In this document: positions 7,935 through 17,017 of the stretch, in pieces
Layout: every line of letters begins with the position of its first letter
Numbering within the stretch: the first letter of the stretch is position 1
NCBI GenBank assembly: GCA_003280185.1
Contig: QCFP01000007.1
Span: forward strand, 1-29,842
Length of the DNA stretch: 29,842 nt
DNA from: Prochlorococcus sp. AG-363-L02
GTDB taxonomy: Bacteria; Cyanobacteriota; Cyanobacteriia; PCC-6307; Cyanobiaceae
Direction of reading: 5' to 3'
Program-made: the position numbers and the translations under genes
Notes under the pieces: model-generated
What the model saw: only the letters and a program-made list of their open reading frames with translations
The model's database searches: none
Told to the model about the DNA's origin: nothing

Positions 7935-8522
7935 TTATTCGCGAGCCTCTATAAGACCATATCCACCATGATTACGTTTATAAATCACCTGCAATTCACC
8001 ACTACCCTCTTCACGAAAAAGATAAAAGTCATGGTCAATCAGGTCAAGCTGATGTCTAGCCTCTTCAACAGTCATTGGCAACATAGCAAAGTATTTTCTA
8101 CGAATACCTGGTTGGGGGAGATTGACTTTCTTACCTTCTAAAAGAGAACCTTCTACCATAGTTTCACTTAATACAGCCTCTGTTGTAGGGGTTTCTGAGG
8201 CATTGTGCCCAGGGCTGTGGTGATGATCAGTATTTCGATCTTTATATCTTCTCAATTGGCGACACAACTTGCTAGCCACAAGATCAATGCTTGCATAGAG
8301 GCTTTCACTTCGTTCTTGGGCTCTAATCACAATGCCATTAGCAAAAACAGTTACTTCTGCTGTTTGTTGTGGCACCCTTGGATTACGGGCCACTGACAAA
8401 TGAATGTCTGCTTCTTGTACCATTCCTCCAAAATGGTGACAGGCTTTTTCTAGTTTTGCCTGGGTGTACTCACGAATGGCAGGAGTTATTTCGAGATTTC
8501 GACCATGGATCAGCAGCTTCAT
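7935..8522 (-). CDS. hpf: Long-form ribosome hibernation promoting factor (LrtA)
   Basis: LrtA/long HPF binds the decoding centre of idle 70S ribosomes and pairs them as inactive dimers; in cyanobacteria it was first described as a light-repressed transcript. The 195-residue protein has the S30AE N-terminal domain (residues 1-100: MKLLIHGRNLEITPAIREY, then SLYASIDLVASKLCRQLRRYK). A His/Ser-rich linker follows, then the C-terminal dimerisation domain (about 138-195: RRKYFAMLPMTVEEARHQLD and DHDFYLFREEGSGELQVIYK). The ATG start has a strong ribosome binding site. The 5' end overlaps that of divergent lipB. DeoC and recO follow on the same strand. Confidence 0.95.
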   Translation of the reverse strand: MKLLIHGRNLEITPAIREYTQAKLEKACHHFGGMVQEADIHLSVARNPRVPQQTAEVTVFANGIVIRAQERSESLYASIDLVASKLCRQLRRYKDRNTDHHHSPGHNASETPTTEAVLSETMVEGSLLEGKKVNLPQPGIRRKYFAMLPMTVEEARHQLDLIDHDFYLFREEGSGELQVIYKRNHGGYGLIEARE

Positions 8523-9266
8523 GGCATCCCTCCGGTGCCTATAGATAAAAGCAAGTTAGGAACAAGAACAGAATCAGCAAACCTTATTCCGACTTTTCTT
8601 TTTAAGCCGCAGAAATTTGTGAATTACGAAACAGCTCTAAAATGGCAGCAGAACTGGCAAAAACACTTATTTGAAGCTAAAAAAACAGCCCAGGCAATTT
8701 GGCTATTGGAGCATCCACTTTGTTACACAATGGGTAAAGGGTCCTCTGAAAAAAATTTGCTTTTCGACCCACTAACTTCAAAATGGCCTCTCTACAAAAT
8801 AAATCGTGGTGGCGAAGTAACTTGTCATATGCCTGGACAATTAGTTGCATATCCCGTTTTAGACCTAAGAAAATATCAAACTGATTTGCATTGGTATTTG
8901 CGTAAACTCGAGGCAGTCTTAATTAACGTGCTTACAAATTTGGGCTTGGCGGGCAAGAAGCGCAAAGGCTTGACAGGGGTATGGATAGAAGATCGAAAGG
9001 TCGCATCGATAGGAGTTAGTTGCCGTCGTTGGGTAACGCAACATGGACTAGCACTTAATGTCAATTGCGACATGGAGGCATTTAGAGCGGTTGTGCCATG
9101 TGGCCTGGTAAACCATCCAATGGGCAAAATAAATGATTGGATTCCTGGGATAACCGTTGAAGAAGTTAAACCTCTTTTGATGCAATCCTTTAAAAAGCAC
9201 TTTCACTTGGACTGGAAGAAAATGGAGTCTTTAGAAAGACCAGAAGAATTTTCTTCTTATTTTTAG
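8505..9266 (+). CDS. lipB: Lipoyl(octanoyl) transferase LipB
   Basis: LipB moves octanoate from acyl carrier protein to the lipoyl-domain lysine of 2-oxoacid dehydrogenase E2 and GcvH; LipA then adds sulfur. Visible motifs are WLLEHPLCYTMGKG, INRGGEVTCHMPGQLVAYPVLDL (usual HGPGQ reads HMPGQ), GVWIEDRKVASIGV with the catalytic Lys165, and VVPCGL with the nucleophile Cys199. The ATG at 8505 gives 253 residues with about 30 non-conserved N-terminal residues and overlaps hpf by 18 bases. A GTG at 8535 is a plausible alternative start. The pyruvate dehydrogenase E2 gene, a LipB client, lies 2.7 kb downstream on the same strand. Confidence 0.93.
   Translation: MDQQLHGIPPVPIDKSKLGTRTESANLIPTFLFKPQKFVNYETALKWQQNWQKHLFEAKKTAQAIWLLEHPLCYTMGKGSSEKNLLFDPLTSKWPLYKINRGGEVTCHMPGQLVAYPVLDLRKYQTDLHWYLRKLEAVLINVLTNLGLAGKKRKGLTGVWIEDRKVASIGVSCRRWVTQHGLALNVNCDMEAFRAVVPCGLVNHPMGKINDWIPGITVEEVKPLLMQSFKKHFHLDWKKMESLERPEEFSSYF
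8529..8533 (-). promoter_or_regulatory. Strong Shine-Dalgarno site of hpf/lrtA
   Basis: GGAGG on the minus strand, 6 bases before the hpf ATG. It is one of the few perfect ribosome binding sites in the window and it fixes the hpf start. It also lies inside the first codons of lipB if lipB starts at 8505. Confidence 0.75.
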
Positions 9267-9293
9267 CCCATATGGAAAGAAACGTTTTTAAAG

Positions 9294-11282
9294 ATGAAAT
9301 TATTAAGAGGTCTGCATAGGGGCTTAATGCAAGCAAAGGAATCTAAATTGGCAAAATCGAGTTGGAAGAAGCATTGGAAAGAGAAAAAAGCTCTCTCTAG
9401 TCGTACTCATTTTGAGAGCATTGGCCGAGTAGACCAAATTTGGCCTTGGTTAGCAGCTCGCTATTGCGACTTAGTTGCAGTAGATGCACCACATGCTGCT
9501 CATCCAGAAAATTTTTCCTACTTTGAGCTCGCTGAAACAATAGGCTTTGCAGCCTCAGCTTTTTATGGGTTAGGGACCAAAAAAGGTGACGTCATAGCCC
9601 TTTTTGCAGAAAACAGTCCTCGATGGTTAATTGCTGATCAAGCATTAATGCGACTAGATGCAGCAAATGCGGTACGAGGAGCTTCCGCTCCATTAGAAGA
9701 GCTTCGCTATATCCTCGAAGACTCAGGGTCAAGTGGTCTGATAGTACAAAGCGCAGAATTATGGAAGCAGCTTGCACTAACTAAAGAGCAAAAAAGTAAA
9801 CTTAAATTTGTCCTTCAATTAGAAGGCGAAGCGGAACTTGGAATAATGGGGTGGGGTGATTTTTTAGAAAGCGGAAAAGGGAAGAAAGCTATAGAAATAA
9901 CCAATCAGAGAGGCATGGATTCGTCAAATTCGACTATGGCAACAATCCTCTATACCTCTGGGACGACAGGTCAACCTAAAGGGGTACCTCTCAAGCACTC
10001 AAACCTTATTCATCAAATCAAATCTCTAGCTTGCATAGCCCATCCTTTACCAGGCGCTCCTGTGCTCAGTGTGTTGCCTATCTGGCACGCATATGAAAGG
10101 AGTGCAGAATATTATTTTTTTTCCTGTGGTTGTACACAGACTTATACAACTATTAAACACCTGAAGAATGACTTGGTGAAAATTAAACCAATAGTGATGG
10201 TTACGGTTCCCCGTCTCTGGGAAGCGGTGCAAATGGGGTTTGATGATGCAGTAAAAAAAATGCCTAAGCTAAGACAATTGGTTCTCAAAACAGCCTTAAC
10301 CAACAGCAAAGCGCACACAAAATCGTGGAGAACAACGCGTAATTTGCTTTTACAGCCAGTCAATCCCCTAAAAAGACTGTTTGCTTTTTGTGAATGCTCC
10401 TTTCGTTGGCCCTTCCATAGATTTGCATCAGGAATAATTTGGCCAAAAGTTTTAGCACAGTTGTGTGGAGGAAGATTACGTTTCCCTATCAATGGAGGCG
10501 GTGCAATAGCTCCACACGTTGATTCTTTTTTTGAATCATTGGGAGTCGAAATGCTTGTTGGGTATGGGCTTACAGAAACAAGTCCTGTTGTGAGTTGCCG
10601 TAGGCCTTGGCGAAATATTCGAGGTAGTTCTGGGCTGCCACTTCCAGGTACTCAATTCAAAATCGTTAACCCCGAAAATAAAACCCCTTTGAAGTTTCGA
10701 GAACGAGGCCTTGTATTGGTAAAAGGACCACAAGTAATGAATGGTTATCTCGGGAAGCCAGACGCAACAAAGAAGGTACTTGATAAGGACGGGTGGTTTA
10801 ACACAGGCGATCTTGGGATGCTTTTACCTGATGGATCAATAGTTATAACGGGTCGAGCTAAGGACACAATCGTCCTTAGTAATGGAGAAAATATTGAACC
10901 TGGGCCACTTGAAGAGACCCTATTGGGCAGTCCCCTTGTTGAGCAAGTAATGCTTGTTGGACAAGACGAACGTCTTCTTGGAGCTTTAATTGTTCCTAAT
11001 TTTGAAGAAATTAAACTATGGGCAACTCAAAAAGGCATTGCATTAACTAATGATTTTCCTGGCACTGCATCAGAGAAAGCTCTTCTCAAATCCCTTCGAG
11101 GGGATCTAAATCTTCTTTTAGCTAATCGAAGGGGAGCAAGGGTAGAAGAAAGACTTGTCGGGTTGGCTTTTGTTGAACCTTTTACTATCGAGAATGGCCT
11201 CCTAACACAGACTCTTAAACAACGTCGTGAAAGGATTTCTGAAAGGGATCAACTGAAAATAAAAGCGATTTATAGCCGATGA
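9294..11282 (+). CDS. aas: AMP-forming long-chain acyl-CoA / acyl-ACP synthetase
   Basis: A 662-residue ANL-superfamily enzyme that activates fatty acids as acyl-adenylates. In cyanobacteria the closest characterised relatives (Synechocystis slr1609 type) act as acyl-ACP synthetases that recycle free fatty acids, so that role is inferred here. Motifs in order: P-loop ILYTSGTTGQPKGVPL (about residues 218-233), VLPIWHAYERSAEYYF, the A5 motif VGYGLTETSPVVS, GWFNTGDLGMLLPDGSI, GRAKDTIVLSNGENIEP, and the C-terminal lysine region ending LTQTLKQRRERI. The start ATG lies 27 bases after lipB, so they are probably co-transcribed. Acyl acceptor (ACP or CoA) cannot be told from the sequence. Confidence 0.92.
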   Translation: MKLLRGLHRGLMQAKESKLAKSSWKKHWKEKKALSSRTHFESIGRVDQIWPWLAARYCDLVAVDAPHAAHPENFSYFELAETIGFAASAFYGLGTKKGDVIALFAENSPRWLIADQALMRLDAANAVRGASAPLEELRYILEDSGSSGLIVQSAELWKQLALTKEQKSKLKFVLQLEGEAELGIMGWGDFLESGKGKKAIEITNQRGMDSSNSTMATILYTSGTTGQPKGVPLKHSNLIHQIKSLACIAHPLPGAPVLSVLPIWHAYERSAEYYFFSCGCTQTYTTIKHLKNDLVKIKPIVMVTVPRLWEAVQMGFDDAVKKMPKLRQLVLKTALTNSKAHTKSWRTTRNLLLQPVNPLKRLFAFCECSFRWPFHRFASGIIWPKVLAQLCGGRLRFPINGGGAIAPHVDSFFESLGVEMLVGYGLTETSPVVSCRRPWRNIRGSSGLPLPGTQFKIVNPENKTPLKFRERGLVLVKGPQVMNGYLGKPDATKKVLDKDGWFNTGDLGMLLPDGSIVITGRAKDTIVLSNGENIEPGPLEETLLGSPLVEQVMLVGQDERLLGALIVPNFEEIKLWATQKGIALTNDFPGTASEKALLKSLRGDLNLLLANRRGARVEERLVGLAFVEPFTIENGLLTQTLKQRRERISERDQLKIKAIYSR

Positions 11283-11340
11283 GCTATTTTGCGCAAGTTA
11301 CTCTTCTTACTAAGAAGTTAAACTTTTATTCAATTTTTTC

Positions 11341-11784
11341 ATGACTGAGGGACACGTCCTGACTATTAAACGGTCAATTACCGTCAAAGCGGTAGTGACA
11401 CCATCCTGGAAAGAAGAAGCCGAAAAAGAACTGAGCAATGCCATTTCAGCCTCTGATCAACAGCTGGCACAATTAGAGCAAGAAGGTCAGCAATTTATCA
11501 ATGAAGTCCGTAATCAAAGTGCAAATCCTTTAGATCCACGGGTTCAAGAACAAGTTGGACAAATTCAGCAACAAGTTGCTGCAAAGAGGTCAGAAATTGA
11601 AGAACAAAAAAGAAATTTGCTGCAACAACAGGTTCAAATTCGTGAATTGGAGATGGAGCAAATTGTTGAACAAGGTCAGATAGAGAGTCTGTGCGAACTA
11701 AAAGTTGGAGAAAACCTAGTAAAAAAAATGCAAGTCTCCATAACCGTTCGTGATGGTGTAGTGGAATCTATTGATGAAAACTGA
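11341..11784 (+). CDS. YlqD family protein, coiled coil
   Basis: A 147-residue protein of the YlqD family, whose function is unknown. The N terminus is a beta-rich segment (LTIKRSITVKAVVTPSWKEE). A long Gln/Glu-rich helix covers roughly residues 25-115, with heptad-like spacing (LAQLEQEGQQFINEV, QVQIRELEMEQIVEQ), predicted coiled coil. The C terminus returns to strands (LKVGENLVKKMQVSITVRDG). There is no signal peptide or membrane segment. It sits between the acyl-activating enzyme and pdhC, 58 bases after the former, and may share its transcript. Confidence 0.8.
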   Translation: MTEGHVLTIKRSITVKAVVTPSWKEEAEKELSNAISASDQQLAQLEQEGQQFINEVRNQSANPLDPRVQEQVGQIQQQVAAKRSEIEEQKRNLLQQQVQIRELEMEQIVEQGQIESLCELKVGENLVKKMQVSITVRDGVVESIDEN

Positions 11785-11826
11785 ACAATCCCTATACCGT
11801 AATCAACGCATACTTCAAAAAGAAAT

Positions 11827-11854
11827 TTGTTTGTGCTGCCTATAGAACTAAAAT
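11827..11854 (+). promoter_or_regulatory. Candidate promoter of pdhC
   Basis: A TTGTTT box, 16 bases, then TAAAAT (5 of 6 to the -10 consensus), about 100 bases before the E2 gene in a 168-base intergenic gap. This is pattern-based only. The -35 match is weak. Confidence 0.3.
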
Positions 11855-11952
11855 TGTCTTAATAGGGCTTTACTCTTCTGCTCATCTGCTTACATGGACT
11901 GAGGCAAAGGTGAAATCCTTTCTCTAAAGAACGGGCATCAAATCAACGAACT

Positions 11953-13323
11953 ATGGCAACTCACGACATTTTCATGCCTGCTCTTAGCTCAACTATGACG
12001 GAAGGCAAAATCGTTGAATGGCTTAAGAAGCCTGGAGAAAAAGTCGGACGAGGTGAATCTGTCTTGGTAGTTGAATCAGACAAAGCCGATATGGATGTTG
12101 AATCCTTTCAAGAGGGCTATCTTGCCGCAGTTTTGATGCCCGCAGGCAGTACTGCCCCTGTGGGTGAAACCATCGGATTAATTGTCGAAAGCGAGGATGA
12201 GATTGCTTCTGTCCAAGGGAAAGCACCTCAACCATCCATCTCAGACTCTCCACAACCAAAAGCAACTCCAGTCTCTACTCCTAAACCTGAATCAACTTCA
12301 GAGTCGCAAACTGCTATTGACGAAAATGAAAAACTTGAAGATCAATCCAAAACTCTTCCTAGACAAGCACCTCAAGTAAAAAATACTGGAAGGTTAGTAG
12401 CTTCACCTCGGGCTAAAAAGCTGGCCTCCCAAAAAGGCGTTGACCTTTCAACCATCCATGGGAGCGGACCTCATGGTCGTATTCAAGTAGAAGATGTTCA
12501 AAGAGCGACTGGACAGCCAATTAGCGTCCCATGGGTGGCAGAAAGCAATGCCCCTGCAACACTTCCAGAAGATCGAATAACTAAAAGCAATTCTCCTAAA
12601 GAAAGCAGTCCTTCCTCTAACTCTTTAAAAGGGAAAAGCTTTGGGACACCAGGGCAAGTAGTTGCTTTTAACACGCTGCAGCAGGCAGTAAATCGCAATA
12701 TGGAAGCAAGTTTAGCCACCCCATGTTTTCACGTTGGTTATACAATTTCTACTGATTCCTTAGATACCCTTTATAAGGAAGTCAAACCCAATGGGGTTAC
12801 AATGACTGCTCTATTGGCTAAAGCAATTGGATTAACCCTTGCAAGACATCCTCAAGTAAATGCTGCAAAGAATGAAGAAGGAATGTCATACCCAGATCAA
12901 ATAAATGTCGCAGTGGCAGTAGCGATGGAAGACGGCGGATTGATTACACCTGTTCTACAAAATGTTGATAAAACAAACTTGATCGAGTTGTCCAAACAAT
13001 GGTCGGATTTAGTAAAAAGATCTAGAGCTAAACAGCTTCAGCCTGAGGAATATTCAAGCGGAACCTTTACTTTATCCAACCTAGGAATGTTTGGAGTGGA
13101 TCGTTTTGATGCAATTTTGCCTCCTGGTACAGGAGCGATTCTTGCAGTTGCAGCCTCTAGACCAGTTGTTGTGGCAAATAAAAATGGATCAATTTCAGTA
13201 AAACGTCAGATGCAAGTAAATTTGACTGCTGATCACCGGGTGATTTATGGAGCCGATGGAGCAGCTTTCCTTAAAGATCTTGCCGATTTAATTGAAAATC
13301 GAACAGAATCAATACTCGCTTAA
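11953..13323 (+). CDS. pdhC: Pyruvate dehydrogenase E2, dihydrolipoamide acetyltransferase
   Basis: E2 core of the pyruvate dehydrogenase complex: it carries the acetyl group on a lipoyl arm and passes it to CoA. The 456-residue protein has one N-terminal lipoyl domain (residues 1-80) with Lys44 in VVESDKADMDVES. A Pro/Ser/Gln-rich linker comes next, then the peripheral-subunit binding domain (about 150-185: ASPRAKKLASQKGVDL, GSGPHGRIQVEDV). After a second linker, the catalytic domain (about 235-456) ends with TADHRVIYGADGAAFL, containing catalytic His428. E1 and E3 genes are not adjacent, as is usual in cyanobacteria. The start ATG follows a 168-base gap, so it probably has its own promoter. 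Confidence 0.94.
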   Translation: MATHDIFMPALSSTMTEGKIVEWLKKPGEKVGRGESVLVVESDKADMDVESFQEGYLAAVLMPAGSTAPVGETIGLIVESEDEIASVQGKAPQPSISDSPQPKATPVSTPKPESTSESQTAIDENEKLEDQSKTLPRQAPQVKNTGRLVASPRAKKLASQKGVDLSTIHGSGPHGRIQVEDVQRATGQPISVPWVAESNAPATLPEDRITKSNSPKESSPSSNSLKGKSFGTPGQVVAFNTLQQAVNRNMEASLATPCFHVGYTISTDSLDTLYKEVKPNGVTMTALLAKAIGLTLARHPQVNAAKNEEGMSYPDQINVAVAVAMEDGGLITPVLQNVDKTNLIELSKQWSDLVKRSRAKQLQPEEYSSGTFTLSNLGMFGVDRFDAILPPGTGAILAVAASRPVVVANKNGSISVKRQMQVNLTADHRVIYGADGAAFLKDLADLIENRTESILA

Positions 13324-13375
13324 TTGGAGCTTTACACTTTTTGTTTAGCGATCCGTATAGTTTTTAAATTTACGC

Positions 13376-14491
13376 GTGGCAGATAGAAAAGATTTCTTGC
13401 TTAGTTCCTATAACTATGTGCTTCCTTCTGAACGCATAGCACAAAGACCTGTTGAGCCACGACATGCAGCTGGGCTTTTGATCGTGGGAGATAAAAACTT
13501 TGGCACTACGGGTACTAAACATGCAAAAGTTTGGGATTGGCTAAATGAATTAAAACCTAATGATTTAATTGTCTTGAATGACACTCGTGTATTAAAGGCT
13601 CGGTTAAAGGTTCGACGCCTAAATGGTGGATTAGCAGAACTACTAGTCCTTGAGCCTAAGGGGCAAGGACAATGGTTGTGCCTAGCAAAACCTGCTAAAA
13701 AACTACGCCCAAACGAAACCATCTGGTTAGAAGCTCTTGAACAGGAGCCTCTTCCTCTGAAAGTTATAAGTAACGACTCCAGCTCTGGGGGCAAAATTAT
13801 TGAATTTCCCATTTGCTATTCAGATGCAAAGAGCATAGAAGTTTTGTTGGAGCGATATGGAGAAGTACCTTTGCCACCGTATATCGCAAGCCATGATAAG
13901 AACGACGAAGATCGATACCAAACAAGATACGCAGCTCACCCTGGAGCAGTAGCAGCACCAACAGCAGGTCTTCACTTAAGTGATGAGCTGCTAAAGGCTC
14001 TTGCTAAAAAAGGGATCAAGAAAACGACAATCACCTTGCACGTTGGGTTAGGCACGTTTAGACCGGTCGACGCAGAAGACCTCTCTAACCTTCAATTACA
14101 TAGTGAATGGATTGAAGTCAAAAAGGATGCAGTAGAAGCTGTCGCAAAATGCCGTATTACAAATGGAAGAGTTATTGCCGTTGGCACTACAAGCGTAAGA
14201 GCGCTCGAAGGAGCAGCGTCCGCAGGTGACGGCAGGCTGCGAGAATTTAGAGGGCCTGTGAATTTAGTAATTAAACCTGGTTACAGGTTCTCAGTAGTAG
14301 ATGGGCTGTTAACCAATTTTCATTTACCTAAAAGTTCACTTCTTTTTCTCGTAAGTGCGTTAATCGGCCGTGAACGTCTATTAGCACTCTATGAAGAAGC
14401 CATTGAGCACCAATACCGATTTTTCTCTTATGGGGATGCAATGTGGATCCCTCCTGAAGCCGTGCTTCTAGAAGCGAAGCCTAGAAACTAA
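13376..14491 (+). CDS. queA: S-adenosylmethionine:tRNA ribosyltransferase-isomerase
   Basis: QueA transfers the ribosyl part of SAM to 7-aminomethyl-7-deazaguanine in tRNA, giving epoxyqueuosine at the wobble base of GUN anticodons. Clear motifs are [19 protein letters not shown] near the N terminus, [14 protein letters not shown], the core [32 protein letters not shown] and [19 protein letters not shown]. The GTG start gives 371 residues, slightly long. The family usually starts nearer SSYNYVLP, so the first eight residues may not be made. The stop overlaps the convergent cysK stop by 4 bases. Confidence 0.95.
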   Translation: MADRKDFLLSSYNYVLPSERIAQRPVEPRHAAGLLIVGDKNFGTTGTKHAKVWDWLNELKPNDLIVLNDTRVLKARLKVRRLNGGLAELLVLEPKGQGQWLCLAKPAKKLRPNETIWLEALEQEPLPLKVISNDSSSGGKIIEFPICYSDAKSIEVLLERYGEVPLPPYIASHDKNDEDRYQTRYAAHPGAVAAPTAGLHLSDELLKALAKKGIKKTTITLHVGLGTFRPVDAEDLSNLQLHSEWIEVKKDAVEAVAKCRITNGRVIAVGTTSVRALEGAASAGDGRLREFRGPVNLVIKPGYRFSVVDGLLTNFHLPKSSLLFLVSALIGRERLLALYEEAIEHQYRFFSYGDAMWIPPEAVLLEAKPRN

Positions 14492-15474
14492 GCCGCCGTA
14501 GGCTCCTGAATAATCCCAGTAGGAACAGTCTCAAATAAGATTGATGAAAGATAACGTTCTGCCATGTCCGGGAGAATAACAACAATTGTTTTCCCTTCAT
14601 ACTCCGCCTTTTCTGCCAATCTAATTGCAGCAACAGCCGCTGCTCCACAAGAGATACCAACCAAAAGGCCTTCTTCCTGTGCCAAGCGTAGTGCCATAGC
14701 TACAGACTCTTCATTGGACACCTGCTCAACCTTGTCAACAACAGAAAGATCCAAATTCTTGGGAATAAACCCTGCTCCTATACCTTGGATTTTATGAGGT
14801 CCAGGTTTGATCTCTTCTCCATTTAGAGTTTGTGTGATCACAGGACTATGAGAAGGCTCTACTGCAACTGAAAGAATCGATTTACCTTGCTGTTGCTTGA
14901 TATAGCGTGAGACGCCAGTAATCGTCCCCCCTGTACCTACACCTGCAACTAGAACATCAATTTGTCCGTCACAGTCATTCCAGATCTCTGGTCCAGTTGT
15001 TTTGAAGTGAATGTCTGGATTAGCAGGATTCTCGAACTGTCCAGGCATGAAATACTTATCGGAATCACTCTCAGCGATTTCCTTTGCTCGAGCAATTGCT
15101 CCAGGCATTCCCTTAGCGGCCTCAGTGAGGATAATCTCCGCGCCAAGAACAGCCATAACTCTGCGCCGCTCTATGGACATTGATTCCGGCATAGTAAGAA
15201 TCAACTTGTAGCCACGAGCTGCAGCGGTAAAAGCAAGTGCAATACCTGTGTTACCTGAAGTAGGTTCAACGATAGTTTTTTCTTTTGTCAGAACACCTCG
15301 TTTTTCTGCATCCCAAATCATGTTTGCACCAATTCTGCACTTAACGCTATAGGCAGGATTTCGACCTTCTATCTTGGCAAGAACTGTTGCCTTGCAGTTC
15401 TCAGTAACCGAATGGAGCTTGACTAATGGCGTGTTCCCAATCGCCAGGCTGTTGTCTTCGTAAATGCGTGACAT
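14488..15474 (-). CDS. cysK: Cysteine synthase A (O-acetylserine sulfhydrylase)
   Basis: CysK makes L-cysteine from O-acetyl-L-serine and sulfide with PLP. The 328-residue protein shows [13 protein letters not shown], the PLP lysine Lys45 in [31 protein letters not shown], the phosphate loop [12 protein letters not shown] and [11 protein letters not shown]. Many stretches ([46 protein letters not shown]) read like the Escherichia coli CysK rather than the SVKDRIG form common in cyanobacteria, suggesting acquisition from gamma-proteobacteria (inference). It is last in a minus-strand sulfur amino-acid cluster, 73 bases after the fungal-like gamma-synthase gene, with a candidate promoter in that gap. 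Confidence 0.95.
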   Translation of the reverse strand: MSRIYEDNSLAIGNTPLVKLHSVTENCKATVLAKIEGRNPAYSVKCRIGANMIWDAEKRGVLTKEKTIVEPTSGNTGIALAFTAAARGYKLILTMPESMSIERRRVMAVLGAEIILTEAAKGMPGAIARAKEIAESDSDKYFMPGQFENPANPDIHFKTTGPEIWNDCDGQIDVLVAGVGTGGTITGVSRYIKQQQGKSILSVAVEPSHSPVITQTLNGEEIKPGPHKIQGIGAGFIPKNLDLSVVDKVEQVSNEESVAMALRLAQEEGLLVGISCGAAAVAAIRLAEKAEYEGKTIVVILPDMAERYLSSILFETVPTGIIQEPTAA

Positions 15475-15510
15475 GTTTCAATAAAGAATTGATTTAATAG
15501 TTAGCTTGAA

Positions 15511-15539
15511 TTTATAGCTTCTGCATGATCTTGATGTAA
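15511..15539 (-). promoter_or_regulatory. Candidate promoter of cysK
   Basis: On the minus strand, TTACAT, 17 bases, then TATAAA, with the -10 box 36 bases before the cysK ATG. The -10 match is good (5 of 6) and the -35 match poor. It could let cysK be expressed apart from the upstream genes. Confidence 0.3.
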
Positions 15540-15547
15540 TCGATGTC

Positions 15548-17017
15548 TTAATTCTCAAGCGCAACTTTAAATTTTTCCCAAAGTATGTCTGAATCTTCCA
15601 AGCCAACTGATACCCGAATCAAATGCGAGGGGACTCCACATTCTTCAGCCCAACTCAATTCGCCGTAATGAGCAAGCAAAACATATGGACAGACCAATGT
15701 GAAATTCGTACCAAGGCTTGGTCCTTTGCAAACTCTAATAGAATCATAAAATTTCCTTGCTTTTGGAAGGCCCCCAATTAGTTCAAATGAAAGTAGGCAA
15801 CCATATCCAGAACCTTCTCGCATTAGCTTTTTGAAGTTAAGACATGTCCCAGGATGAAGAACTCTCGCCACCGCAGGATGACTAGATAAGCGATCAGCTA
15901 GCTGAGCACAAGCCTTATTAAGCTTTGGCAAACGGACAGCAACATCTCTACTTGCTATTTCAAGCTCAATAGAATCAGATGCACCAAGGACTGATAAAGG
16001 TTTAGAAAGTTTTTCAGATAGCACCCTCCTCCATCGAGATTTAGGACTAACTACCAATGAACCAGCAAGTATGTCTCCTCTTCCCGCAAAACTCTTAGTT
16101 AATGAACTAAAAATCAAATCTGCATAGGGAAGTGCATCAATATTTAATGCAGAGCCAATTGTGTCATCCGCAATAATTAGAACACCTCTTTCATGAGCTA
16201 TATCGGCTACTAGAGGTAGATCTATGCATTGCAGCATGGGGTTGCTTGGTAGTTCTACAACAAGCGCCGAAGGCTTTTTCTTTTCCAGTTCTGCAATTAA
16301 AGCTTCTCGATCTGTTCTAAGTAAAAGTGTGCTTCCTTTGAAAACTACTGAAGGAAGTTTCAGAACATCTACATAGGGGAAGCCAAGTTGAAGAGTTGGT
16401 TTTTCAGGGAATAATTCATTAACCGCAAAAAGAGCTGCATAGAAGGCGGCCATCCCTGATGGATGGAGATAAATCAGGTCTCTTTCACATTGATAAATCT
16501 CTGCTAATCGAGATTTCAAAGTAAATCTTGCATCAGCCACAATCTTGATCACAGGTTCAGGCTCCTTACCAAGAGCAATGGCGGCTTCACGAGAAGATGC
16601 TCCTAAACCGGAGTGTTGCCAAAAAGCCTTTGCAGGGATTGCCGAATCAGAATCGGTAAGTAGACATTGCAGACCAAGGACTTCTCTTACTTCGCATTTA
16701 CCAAATGGTTGACTATTTTTACAATGAAATTTTGCAAGAGTAGCTATCTTTTTTGTGGGATAAGGCCAAGCATTGATATAAACAGGGTCTTGCAAACGCA
16801 AGGCATTAGTTGCTAATTCCGCTACTAATGGATTAAAGCCAAATCGTGGGTATATCGACTTTAAGGAGTTAAGGCAATCACTATTCTTTTCTTCATAATC
16901 AATTACATCTTGCCATCTTGGTAGTGCCACAGAAACTGCATGGGGGCTATCAGGTAGCGCTTCACCTAAATCAGTCCCTTCCCAGCATGGCTCTTTAAGA
17001 AGATCGCGAGGAGTCAC
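15548..17017 (-). CDS. Cystathionine gamma-synthase-like PLP enzyme of fungal (STR2) type with N-terminal extension
   Basis: A 489-residue Cys/Met-metabolism PLP enzyme, about 100 residues longer than bacterial MetB. The first 150 residues hold the extension seen in fungal cystathionine gamma-synthases, including PDSPHAVSVALPRWQDVIDY and YPRFGFNPLVAEL. The catalytic part has IYLHPSGMAAFYAAL, VVELPSNPMLQCID, IIADDTIGSALN and the PLP lysine Lys308 in SSLTKSFAGRGDILAGSLVV. The likely role is joining an activated homoserine to cysteine to give cystathionine, or a related gamma-replacement (inference). Its GTG start overlaps the stop of the upstream MetB/MetC-like gene by 4 bases (GTGA), so the two are translationally coupled. 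The pair may supply gamma-synthase and beta-lyase steps. Confidence 0.85.
   Translation of the reverse strand: MTPRDLLKEPCWEGTDLGEALPDSPHAVSVALPRWQDVIDYEEKNSDCLNSLKSIYPRFGFNPLVAELATNALRLQDPVYINAWPYPTKKIATLAKFHCKNSQPFGKCEVREVLGLQCLLTDSDSAIPAKAFWQHSGLGASSREAAIALGKEPEPVIKIVADARFTLKSRLAEIYQCERDLIYLHPSGMAAFYAALFAVNELFPEKPTLQLGFPYVDVLKLPSVVFKGSTLLLRTDREALIAELEKKKPSALVVELPSNPMLQCIDLPLVADIAHERGVLIIADDTIGSALNIDALPYADLIFSSLTKSFAGRGDILAGSLVVSPKSRWRRVLSEKLSKPLSVLGASDSIELEIASRDVAVRLPKLNKACAQLADRLSSHPAVARVLHPGTCLNFKKLMREGSGYGCLLSFELIGGLPKARKFYDSIRVCKGPSLGTNFTLVCPYVLLAHYGELSWAEECGVPSHLIRVSVGLEDSDILWEKFKVALEN

Noticed and set aside
10142..10492. 116-residue minus-strand ORF
   Set aside because: It lies inside the acyl-activating enzyme gene on the opposite strand and shows no recognisable motif.
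11416..11700. Repeated CAA/GAA-rich sequence in the YlqD gene as a tandem repeat
   Set aside because: The bias reflects a Gln/Glu-rich coiled coil; there is no regular DNA repeat unit.
13414..13812. 132-residue minus-strand ORF
   Set aside because: It is fully antisense to the conserved N-terminal half of queA and has Arg/Ser-rich shadow composition.
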